From NCBI GenBank assembly GCA_036803025.1, contig DAIRVC010000109.1, forward strand, positions 1 to 8,862: DNA of 8,862 nt, given 5' to 3'. The notes under the pieces are model-generated. The model ran no database searches. It worked only from the letters and a program-made list of their open reading frames with translations, and was not told the origin of the DNA. This document shows positions 1 to 5,726 of the stretch, one piece after another (within the stretch, counting starts at the first letter, position 1; each line of letters starts with the position of its first letter). The stretch is from DAIRVC01 sp036803025 (GTDB lineage: Bacteria; Chloroflexota; Anaerolineae; Anaerolineales; E44-bin32). The translations under genes were made by a program, and so were the position numbers.

Positions 1-99
1 GCGCAAGTCGCCGCTGCCGATGTGCCGGGCGCTGACAGCCTCGGTCACCAGCTCGCTCGTCTCCCCGGCCAGGCCCGGCCGCAGCGTTTCTACGCTCAT
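1..99 (-). CDS. Thioesterase family protein (FlK-like hotdog), N-terminal part only
   Basis: Only the first 33 codons are in the window; the gene continues past the left edge. The peptide starts MSVETLRPGLAGE and contains LVTEAVSARHIGSGDL. This resembles the N-terminus of the fluoroacetyl-CoA-thioesterase-like hotdog family, where a 'L.PGL.GE...VTE..TA..(L/V)GSG.L' stretch precedes the acyl-CoA-binding helix. Such enzymes hydrolyse acyl-CoA thioesters in the cytoplasm; the substrate cannot be inferred here. The ATG (99-97) overlaps the acpS stop codon as ATGA, and a GGGGA stretch sits six bases upstream, so translation is probably coupled to acpS. The catalytic region is outside the window, so the family call rests on the N-terminal pattern alone. 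Confidence 0.6.
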   Translation of the reverse strand, partial: MSVETLRPGLAGETSELVTEAVSARHIGSGDLR

Positions 100-467
100 C
101 GCTCGTCCCCGACCGCCACGGCGATCGCCACGGCATGCTCGTGCGTATGCGTCAGGCTGACGCTCCACTGCCTCAGCCGCATGCGCTCGGCCTCGCGGCG
201 CGCCTCACCGTGCAGCCGCACCTGCGGCTCACGCGCCGCGCCGCGCACGATCTCGATATCCTTCCATCCCACCCGCCCTATCCCGGTGCCGAGGGCCTTG
301 GCCACCGCTTCCTTGGCGGCCAGCCGCGCCGCCAGCGCCGGCGTGTGACCGCCGCAGTCGATCATCTCCTGCATGGTGAAGAAACGGTCGAAGAAGCGCT
401 CACGATGGCGCAGGATCGCCCGGTCGAGGCGTTCGACCTCGACAATGTCGACACCCGAACAGATCAC
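96..467 (-). CDS. acpS: Holo-[acyl-carrier-protein] synthase
   Basis: AcpS transfers the 4'-phosphopantetheine arm of CoA to a serine of apo-ACP, activating the carrier for fatty acid synthesis; it is a cytoplasmic Mg-dependent trimer. The 123-residue product is the usual length. Family marks are visible: the N-terminal SGVDIVEVERL with the metal-binding Asp7, then ARLAAKEAVAKALGTG with the metal-binding Glu53, and the C-terminal VSLTHTHEHAVAIAVA strand matching the family's 'S.SH....A.A.V'. The start is GTG at 467, which overlaps the stop of the upstream peptidase gene as GTGA. A GGGGAGG ribosome binding site (475-481) lies seven bases upstream and decides this start over the much longer open frame, which extends to 1094 and is only the shadow of the peptidase gene. 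The stop overlaps the thioesterase start. Confidence 0.95.
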   Translation of the reverse strand: MICSGVDIVEVERLDRAILRHRERFFDRFFTMQEMIDCGGHTPALAARLAAKEAVAKALGTGIGRVGWKDIEIVRGAAREPQVRLHGEARREAERMRLRQWSVSLTHTHEHAVAIAVAVGDER

Positions 468-1801
468 TTCGCCGCCTCCCCGGGGCCGGCTACCGCGACC
501 ACCAACCGGTCCGCGTCCAGGAAGCGCGCCGCCGTCTCCAGGATCTGATCCCGCGTGACCGAGCGGACCAGATCCGCGTAGCGCTGATAGTAGTCCAGAC
601 CCAGCGAGAAGCGCTCCAGGGCCAGCAGCGCGCCGGCGACGCCCTCGTTGGCTTCCAGCTGCAGGGGCAGCCGCCCGATGAAGTTGGCCTGGTTGTCGCT
701 CAATTCGTCGGCCGTCACGCGGCGCGTTGTGAAGCGGCGCAACTCTTCCCGGATCAGCCCGATGGCCCGGCCGGCGTTGGCTGGATTGACGCCCGCCAGC
801 ACCTCCCAGGGATCCGGCCCCGGGCTGGCACCGATGCTGCTGTACGCGTAGTAGGCCAACCCGGACGACTCTCGCACCGCATCGCCGATGCGGCCCATGA
901 GGCCGAAGCGCCCCAGGATGCTGTTGCCCAAGGCCGCGGCCAGGTAGGCAGGCTCGAAGCGCGAAGGCCCGGGCGAGCCGACGACGATATCGCACTGTGA
1001 CTTGCCGGCCAGCGAAACGTCTTTGCGGACGATCCCCTGCGGCGGTCGGACGTCCGGCATTGGAGGCCGTTCCGGCCGCCCCGGGTCGGCCCACCCGCCC
1101 AGTGCCCGCCGGACCTCGTCCAAGGCCGCTTCGGCGGGCACACTCCCGACGATCGCCAGGACCATGCCGCGCGGGCCGAAGTGCGTCCGATGGAATCGGC
1201 GCAAGTCCTCTACCGCCAGGTTCCCGACGGTGTGGAGGTACCCGTCTTCGGGGATGGCATAGGGATGTCCGGGATAGGCCAGCGCGTCGAAAGTCATCCC
1301 GGCGACGGCGCCAGTATTGTCATCGCGGATCTTCAGCGAAGTCAATTTCTCGCCGCGCAGGCGCGTGACCTGCGCTTCGGGGAAGGCCGGCGACTGCAGA
1401 GCTTCCGCCAGGAGGCCAAGCACCAGGCCCAGATCCTCAGCCAACGCCTTTCCGTGAAAAGAGGTGAAGTGCTTCCCCGAGCCGATGCTCAGGCTGGCGC
1501 CGGAGGCTTCCAGGGCTTCGTAGATCTCGTTGAAGGTGTGATGTGCGGTCCCGCGCAGGAGCGCCGAAGCGGTCAGGTCGGCCAACCCGGCCTGCTCGGG
1601 TGTCTCTTCCAGAGCGCCGACCGGGAGGTAGCCGGAGACGACGACCGAGGGGCTGGAGAAGTTCTCGCGGCACAGGACCACGATGCCGGAGGCGAGCGTC
1701 TCGCGCCGGATGGTTTCCGGGCCGGGAAGCGAGGAGGGCTGGTCGCGGCGCGTGCGCGTCGACCGGCGAGGCGCGGCGGGCCTGTCACGGCGCTTAGCCA
1801 C
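464..1801 (-). CDS. M16B peptidase-like subunit, zinc site missing (non-catalytic partner)
   Basis: M16 (insulinase/mitochondrial processing peptidase) fold protein of about 445 residues with two M16 domains, the usual length for an M16B subunit. Aligned with the neighbouring catalytic subunit, the HxxEH zinc site is lost: the GISHWTEHMLFKGT segment there corresponds to GLADLTASALLRGT here (about residues 72-85), turning His-x-x-Glu-His into Asp75, Ala78 and Ser79. The C-terminal domain keeps FGLMGRIGDAVRESSGLAYY (about 299-318), the Arg/Tyr-bearing segment typical of the non-catalytic half of heterodimeric M16B enzymes. It therefore probably pairs with the upstream gene product to form one active peptidase. 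Start: GTG 1801 has GGAGG five bases upstream and overlaps the preceding gene by 8 bases. ATG 1816 (five codons longer) is possible but lacks a good ribosome binding site. The N-terminal 25 residues are Arg/Pro-rich with no clear signal peptide. The stop overlaps acpS. Confidence 0.9.
   Translation of the reverse strand: MAKRRDRPAAPRRSTRTRRDQPSSLPGPETIRRETLASGIVVLCRENFSSPSVVVSGYLPVGALEETPEQAGLADLTASALLRGTAHHTFNEIYEALEASGASLSIGSGKHFTSFHGKALAEDLGLVLGLLAEALQSPAFPEAQVTRLRGEKLTSLKIRDDNTGAVAGMTFDALAYPGHPYAIPEDGYLHTVGNLAVEDLRRFHRTHFGPRGMVLAIVGSVPAEAALDEVRRALGGWADPGRPERPPMPDVRPPQGIVRKDVSLAGKSQCDIVVGSPGPSRFEPAYLAAALGNSILGRFGLMGRIGDAVRESSGLAYYAYSSIGASPGPDPWEVLAGVNPANAGRAIGLIREELRRFTTRRVTADELSDNQANFIGRLPLQLEANEGVAGALLALERFSLGLDYYQRYADLVRSVTRDQILETAARFLDADRLVVAVAGPGEAAK
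475..481 (-). promoter_or_regulatory. Ribosome binding site of acpS
   Basis: Read on the minus strand, GGGGAGG lies seven bases before the GTG start at 467, inside the last codons of the upstream M16 gene. It supports a GTG start within the GTGA overlap and separate re-initiation at acpS. Confidence 0.75.
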
Positions 1802-3092
1802 GGGCGCCTCCGCCATTCGGCCGGTAGATGCCGACCACGCGATTGGTGGGGGCAAGAACCTTGCGAGCGGCGCGCAGTATGTCTTCTGGTGTCACCGCCG
1901 CCAGCCGTTCGACATAGCCCTCGAACCAGTCGTAGTCGGCGAACATCTCGCTATAGCCCAGCCAGAAGGCCTGATTGGTGATGGACTCGCTTCCGTAGGC
2001 AAACAGCGCGCGGGCCTGCTTGATAGCCTTGGCCACCTCTGCGGATTCCAGCGGGCTATCCAGGACGCGCTGGATTTCCCCGTCCAGGGCCTGCAGAACG
2101 GCTTCGGGAGTCCGATCCGGGCGCACCGTGGCCCGCAGGACGTACAGGTAGGGATCGATGGTCGCCGAGAGGCTCCCGCTGATCGAGGCCGCCAGTTCTT
2201 TCTCCACCAAGGCCCGGTACAGCCGCGAGGTCTTGTTCGACAGCCCGCCGCCGAAGAGATTCAGGCTCGACGCCCCGGCCAGGACGCTGTCGAGCACCGT
2301 GATCGGGAAGAAGTCGGGATCGCCGCCGGCCGGGGCATGGTAGGCGACCTCCAGGTAGGTGGTCTCGCCCGGCCCTTCCAGCGTGACGCGACGCTCCCCG
2401 AGCTGGTCCGGCTCGGGCCGCATGCGGACCACCGGCTGCGGGGATCGGGCGATCGGCCCAAACAGCGACCGGATGCGATCGAGCATCGGCTGGATGCGGA
2501 AGTCCCCCGCCACGGTCAGCAGCGCGTTGTTGGGCACGTAGTAGGTGCGGTAGTGCGCGTGCAGATCGTCGCGCGAGATCGTCCCCAGATCGGCCATGTC
2601 GCCGACGACTTCGTGGTGGTAGGAGTGCACGCGGAAGGCCGCCGCGGTCACCTCCTCCGACAGACGGAAGGTCGGCTCGTTCTCGCTCCCCTGTCGCTCC
2701 GAGATGATCACCGTCCGCTCGGATTCGACTTCGGACCTGTCGAACAGTGAGTGGACCATGCGGTCAGATTCCAGGCGCAGGGCCAGGTCGATCCTGTCGG
2801 CCGGCATCGTCTCGAAGTAGGCGGTCCAGTCGACCCAGGTGAAAGCGTTCCACGCGCCGCCGTCGCGTGAGATCGCCTTATCCAGCACGCCGGCCGGGAA
2901 GGTCGGCGTTCCTTTGAAGAGCATGTGCTCGGTCCAATGCGAGATTCCGGTCAGCCCGGCGCGCTCGTTGCGCGAGCCGACGCGGTACCACACCCAACTG
3001 CTGATCAGCGGCGCGGTGTGGATCTCCTTGAGACGGACTTCCAGGCCGTTGCGCAGTCGGGTTTGCAGCATGCCCTGACGTTCGACGGTCAT
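1794..3092 (-). CDS. M16B zinc metallopeptidase, catalytic subunit
   Basis: Catalytic member of the M16 pair, 432 residues. The inverted zinc motif HWTEH is at residues 52-56 (His52 and His56 bind zinc, Glu55 is the general base). The third ligand fits Glu132 in ERTVIISERQGSENEP, giving the HxxEH-x75-E spacing of the family. The N-terminal strand 'WVWYRVGSRNE' and the VDWTAYFETMP strand are also typical. M16B enzymes cut peptides or small protein segments inside a two-subunit chamber. The downstream gene encodes the matching subunit without zinc ligands, so a heterodimer like MPP alpha/beta or paired bacterial M16B enzymes is likely. No signal peptide is evident, so a cytoplasmic site is inferred. 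ATG 3092 overlaps the ugd stop as ATGA; an internal ATG at 3071 is an alternative start. The ribosome binding site is weak, consistent with translational coupling to ugd. The substrate is unknown. Confidence 0.93.
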   Translation of the reverse strand: MTVERQGMLQTRLRNGLEVRLKEIHTAPLISSWVWYRVGSRNERAGLTGISHWTEHMLFKGTPTFPAGVLDKAISRDGGAWNAFTWVDWTAYFETMPADRIDLALRLESDRMVHSLFDRSEVESERTVIISERQGSENEPTFRLSEEVTAAAFRVHSYHHEVVGDMADLGTISRDDLHAHYRTYYVPNNALLTVAGDFRIQPMLDRIRSLFGPIARSPQPVVRMRPEPDQLGERRVTLEGPGETTYLEVAYHAPAGGDPDFFPITVLDSVLAGASSLNLFGGGLSNKTSRLYRALVEKELAASISGSLSATIDPYLYVLRATVRPDRTPEAVLQALDGEIQRVLDSPLESAEVAKAIKQARALFAYGSESITNQAFWLGYSEMFADYDWFEGYVERLAAVTPEDILRAARKVLAPTNRVVGIYRPNGGGARG

Positions 3093-4426
3093 CGGGCGGC
3101 GGCCTCGGCGGCGGGGGCACCTTCCTGTTCGAAGCCGCGTCCGAAGGCCCGGTAGAGGAAGCCGAGCTCGGACATCTTCGACGGGTCATACATGTTGCGG
3201 CCGTCGACGATCACCGGCTGGCGCATGGCCTCTTTGAGACGCGGCAAATCGAGCTGCTTGAACTCGTTCCACTCCGTGGCCACGACCAGGGCGTCACAGC
3301 CCTCGGCCAACTCGTAGGGGTTGTCGGTCATCTCGAGTTGCGGCATGAGGGCCGTCGCCCCGGGCATCCCGACCGGGTCGTAGGCGCGCAGTCGGGCGCC
3401 CTCGGCCAGCAGCTGCCCGGCCACTTCGAGCGCCGGCGCTTCGCGCAGGTCGTCGGTGTTGGGCTTGAAGGTCAGCCCCAGCAGACCGATGGTCTTGCCG
3501 CGCAGGCCGCCCAGCGCGCCGCGCAGCTTGTCGACCAGCTGACGACGGCGGTCGGCGTTGATCTCCATGACCGCCTGCAACAGCTGCGGGTGGCGCCCCT
3601 TCTCGGCCGCCATGTAGGCCAGGGCCTTGACGTCCTTGGGGAAGCACGAGCCGCCGTAGCCCAATCCGGCCTGGAGCATCTCGCGCCCGATACGCGGGTC
3701 GTAGCCCATCCCGGCGGCGACCTCTTTGATGTCGGCGCCCAGGGCCTCGCAGATGTTGGCGATCTCGTTGATGAATGAGATCTTGGTCGCCAGGAACGCA
3801 TTCGAGGCGTACTTGATCATCTCCGCCGTGCGCAGATCGGTGATGACGATCGGCGCCCGCAGCGGCAGGTGCAGTTGGGCGACGCGGTCGGCGGCCTCGC
3901 GTTCGAGCGAGCCCAGGACCGTCCGGGCCGGGCTCATGAAGTCGGCGATCGCCGAACCCTCGCGCAGGAATTCGGGGCAGGAAACCACCGAGAAGGGGAT
4001 CGGCTTGGGCTGGTTGGAGCGGATGATGTCGGCGACCCAGTCGCCGGTGCCGACCGGGACAGTCGACTTGTTGACGATGATGAGCGGCGAGGTCATCGCC
4101 CGGGCGATCGACTCGGCTGCGGCGCGCAGGTATTTGAGGTCCGCCTCACCGTCGACGCCGGAGGGCGTGCCTACGGCGATGAAGACGAACTCGGCCTCGG
4201 CCAGCGCTTCCGGGTAGGAAGGGGTGAAACGCAGCCGTCCGGCGGCGACGTTTCGAGTGACCATCTCTTCCAGCCCCGGCTCGTAGATCGGCATCTCGCC
4301 GCGCTGCAGCCCGGCGACCTTCTCCGCATTGATGTCCAGCGCCACGACCCGGTTGCCGAGATCGGCGAAACAGGTCCCGGTCACCAGGCCGACGTAGCCC
4401 ACGCCGATTACCGCAATGTCCTTCAT
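3089..4426 (-). CDS. ugd: UDP-glucose 6-dehydrogenase
   Basis: Oxidises UDP-glucose to UDP-glucuronate with two NAD+, supplying uronic acid sugars for cell-surface polysaccharides; cytoplasmic. The 445-residue product has the three-domain layout of the UDP-glucose/GDP-mannose dehydrogenase family. The Rossmann motif GVGYVG is at residues 8-13 with Asp31 ending the second strand, the STVPVGTG turn is at 121-128, and PEFLREG is at 151-157. EMIKYASNAFLA (202-213) carries Lys205, and GYGGSCFPKD (257-266) carries the catalytic Cys261. GLTFKPNTDDLREAPAL (317-333) is the conserved UDP-binding segment of the C-terminal domain. ATG 4426 is preceded by GGGGAGGG a few bases upstream, so the open frame reaching to 4570 is not all coding. 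It is the first gene of the minus-strand operon and overlaps the M16 gene by four bases. A related nucleotide-sugar dehydrogenase specificity cannot be fully excluded. Confidence 0.94.
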   Translation of the reverse strand: MKDIAVIGVGYVGLVTGTCFADLGNRVVALDINAEKVAGLQRGEMPIYEPGLEEMVTRNVAAGRLRFTPSYPEALAEAEFVFIAVGTPSGVDGEADLKYLRAAAESIARAMTSPLIIVNKSTVPVGTGDWVADIIRSNQPKPIPFSVVSCPEFLREGSAIADFMSPARTVLGSLEREAADRVAQLHLPLRAPIVITDLRTAEMIKYASNAFLATKISFINEIANICEALGADIKEVAAGMGYDPRIGREMLQAGLGYGGSCFPKDVKALAYMAAEKGRHPQLLQAVMEINADRRRQLVDKLRGALGGLRGKTIGLLGLTFKPNTDDLREAPALEVAGQLLAEGARLRAYDPVGMPGATALMPQLEMTDNPYELAEGCDALVVATEWNEFKQLDLPRLKEAMRQPVIVDGRNMYDPSKMSELGFLYRAFGRGFEQEGAPAAEAAAR

Positions 4427-4452
4427 TCTCCCTCCCCGGCAGGTAGTCCGGA

Positions 4453-4461
4453 ATGATACCA
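4453..4461 (-). promoter_or_regulatory. Candidate extended -10 promoter for the ugd operon
   Basis: On the minus strand the sequence reads TGGTATCAT, an extended -10 (TGn plus TATCAT, five of six to TATAAT), about 27 bases upstream of the ugd start. The predicted start site near 4446 gives a leader of about 20 bases containing the GGGGAGGG ribosome binding site. No recognisable -35 box lies 16-18 bases upstream, which is tolerated by extended -10 promoters. Inference from motif only. Confidence 0.45.
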
Positions 4462-4521
4462 CGCAGGCGCCGCGCCCCCGCCGCTCGCCGAAGGTCATGC
4501 ACCGCTTATGACACTTCTCAC

Positions 4522-4550
4522 TTGAAGGCCCCAGGCCGGGGCCGTAGACT
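4522..4550 (+). promoter_or_regulatory. Candidate sigma-70 type promoter of the Rrf2 regulator gene
   Basis: TTGAAG (4522-4527) and TAGACT (4545-4550) are separated by exactly 17 bases. Each matches the consensus at four of six positions or better, and the predicted start is near 4557. The spacer is filled by an inverted repeat (4527-4543), so the promoter itself may be part of a regulator binding site. Confidence 0.5.
4527..4543 (+). promoter_or_regulatory. Inverted repeat inside the promoter spacer (GGCCCC-N5-GGGGCC)
   Basis: Perfect 6-bp arms (4527-4532 and 4538-4543) around a 5-base centre fill the space between the -35 and -10 boxes. The 6-5-6 geometry equals that of the second repeat at 4564-4580, but the arm sequence differs. 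It may be an operator, or it may be a chance product of GC-rich sequence. Confidence 0.35.
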
Positions 4551-4563
4551 AATTCAGTAGAAG

Positions 4564-4580
4564 GGGACATTTATTGTCCC
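4564..4580 (+). promoter_or_regulatory. Candidate Rrf2 operator (GGGACA-TTTAT-TGTCCC)
   Basis: Perfect inverted repeat with 6-bp arms and an AT-rich centre, placed just downstream of the predicted transcription start and upstream of the ribosome binding site. Rrf2 proteins are dimeric winged-helix regulators that often bind an AT-centred palindrome in their own promoter, so autoregulation is plausible. This is also the only AT-rich island in the intergenic region. Binding is inferred, not shown. Confidence 0.5.
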
Positions 4581-4602
4581 GAAGGGCCAAGAAGGAGGGG
4601 CA

Positions 4603-5025
4603 ATGCAGATTACCCGACAGGCCGACTATGCCGTCCGAGCCGTACTCTATCTGGCGGAACTGGGCGACAGCGGCCGAGCCCCGACAAGCCAGATCGCCCG
4701 GAAGCAGCATATCCCGCCGTCCTTCCTGGCCAAGATCGTCTCGCAGTTGTCGGTGGCCGGCGTGCTGCACACCTCACGCGGCGCGCGCGGCGGCGTTTCT
4801 CTGGCGCGCCAGCCGGGCGACATTTCGCTCCTGGAAGTCATCGAGGTCATCGATGGCCCGATCACGCTGAACGAGTGCGTCACCGACGCCACGGCCTGCG
4901 TGTATCAGGACGATTGCCCGGTGCATGACATCTGGTGCCAGGCCCAGGCGGACATGGTCCGGCAGCTGTCGCAGACCAATTTCGGACTGCTCCTGCAGAA
5001 GCGGCACAACGGCAAAGACTCCTGA
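4603..5025 (+). CDS. Rrf2 family transcriptional regulator, probable Fe-S cluster sensor
   Basis: A 140-residue protein of normal Rrf2 length. The N-terminus MQITRQADYAVRAVLYLAEL and the winged helix-turn-helix (about residues 26-66, including IPPSFLAKIVSQL and the SRGARGGVSLAR wing) are characteristic. The loop after the dimerisation helix carries Cys92, Cys99 and Cys105 (C-x6-C-x5-C) with a fourth Cys112. In IscR, NsrR and RsrR this region binds an iron-sulfur cluster that senses cluster status, nitric oxide or redox. The spacing is close to IscR (C-x5-C-x5-C) but not identical, so the signal cannot be named. ATG 4603 follows an AGGAGG site (4593-4598) at four bases. The gene stands alone between its own promoter and a hairpin, divergent from the ugd operon. 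Targets probably include itself; control of the divergent operon is only a possibility. Confidence 0.92.
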   Translation: MQITRQADYAVRAVLYLAELGDSGRAPTSQIARKQHIPPSFLAKIVSQLSVAGVLHTSRGARGGVSLARQPGDISLLEVIEVIDGPITLNECVTDATACVYQDDCPVHDIWCQAQADMVRQLSQTNFGLLLQKRHNGKDS

Positions 5026-5057
5026 GCCGCACCGAAACAGCGGCCCACTTCGCGATC

Positions 5058-5093
5058 ATCAGATCAGCGCCTGGTCCCCCAGGCGCTGATGAT
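5058..5093 (+). terminator. Strong hairpin after the Rrf2 gene, likely terminator
   Basis: ATCAGCGCCTGG (5063-5074) pairs perfectly with CCAGGCGCTGAT (5079-5090) around a four-base TCCC loop. The stem extends by GAT/ATC across a two-base bulge. It starts about 33 bases after the Rrf2 stop. There is no T-run after the stem, so it is not a textbook intrinsic terminator; it may act as a U-poor terminator or mRNA end-stabiliser. Its position before the next promoter fits transcriptional separation. Confidence 0.5.
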
Positions 5094-5154
5094 TCCTGGC
5101 GTCGACCGCCGCCGAGAAGGGCAGCCCGGCCGCTCCCTCCGCTCCGGCATGCCC

Positions 5155-5160
5155 TATAAT
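5155..5160 (+). promoter_or_regulatory. Consensus -10 box (TATAAT) before the nitroreductase gene
   Basis: A perfect TATAAT in otherwise GC-rich sequence, with a predicted start near 5167 and a leader of about 20 bases before ATG 5187. No -35 box or TGn extension is seen, so an activator or alternative -35 recognition may be needed. Confidence 0.5.
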
Positions 5161-5186
5161 CAGGTCAGCCCGTGCAGGAGCTGGCG

Positions 5187-5726
5187 ATGGACGTTTCGGA
5201 AGCTATTCGGATGAAGCGGGCCGTGCGCGAGTTCGCGCCGCAACCCCTCCCGGAGGAGGTCGTCGACCGCATACTCTGGGCCGGCCGGCGCGCCCAATCC
5301 TCCAAGAACACCCAGCCCTGGCGCTTCATCGTCGTGCGAGATCCACAATCGCTCAAGGAGCTCGCCCGCCTGGGGACCTACGCCGGCCACCTGGCCGGCG
5401 CAGCCATGGGCATCGTCATTGCCACGCCAGACCCGTCTCAGCGCTGGTCTATCCTGTTCGACGCCGGGCAGGCGGCCGCTTACATGCAACTGGCCGCCTG
5501 GGAAGTGGGGGTTGGATCATGCCTGGCCACGCTGTACGAGCCTGACATCGCACGGGAGCTCCTGGCTATCCCCTCCGATTGGCAAGCCCACGTTGCCATC
5601 TCATTTGGGTTCCCTGCCGACGCCTCCAGGTTGACCAGCGCCCCGGCTCGCGGCGGGCGACGCGTGCTAGACGAAACTGTGTACTTCGAACGCTGGCTCG
5701 GCGAGAGAGGAGGGCTACCATCGTGA
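5187..5726 (+). CDS. Nitroreductase family protein (FMN-dependent oxidoreductase)
   Basis: A 179-residue nitroreductase-fold protein, in the normal short range for the family. These are FMN-binding homodimers that use NAD(P)H to reduce nitro, quinone or related substrates; the natural substrate here is unknown. Visible family marks: the N-terminal AIRMKRAVREF (residues 6-16) whose Arg residues bind FMN phosphate, AQSSKNTQPWRFIVV (36-50), the helix DAGQAAAYMQLAAWEVGVGSC (92-112, split here only for description), and SFGFPAD followed by GGRRVLDETV near the C-terminus. ATG 5187 is chosen because CAGGAG (5175-5180) lies six bases upstream; a GTG at 5172 would lack one. The stop overlaps the next gene's GTG start (GTGA), indicating coupling to the lipoprotein. 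The consensus -10 box upstream suggests it heads a nitroreductase-lipoprotein-hutU unit. Confidence 0.9.
   Translation: MDVSEAIRMKRAVREFAPQPLPEEVVDRILWAGRRAQSSKNTQPWRFIVVRDPQSLKELARLGTYAGHLAGAAMGIVIATPDPSQRWSILFDAGQAAAYMQLAAWEVGVGSCLATLYEPDIARELLAIPSDWQAHVAISFGFPADASRLTSAPARGGRRVLDETVYFERWLGERGGLPS

Noticed and set aside
468..1094. N-terminal extension of the acpS frame to 332 codons, as if a fusion protein
   Set aside because: The upstream part is the out-of-frame shadow of the M16 partner gene; GTG 467 with GGGGAGG and the family's normal length settle the start.
1683..2750. Plus-strand open frame of 355 codons across the M16 genes
   Set aside because: Antisense shadow of two well-supported peptidase genes; the product shows no motif or fold pattern.
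4427..4570. N-terminal extension of the ugd frame by 48 codons
   Set aside because: The conserved protein starts at MKDIAVIGVGYVG with a strong ribosome binding site before it; the extension would span both promoters and the intergenic palindromes.
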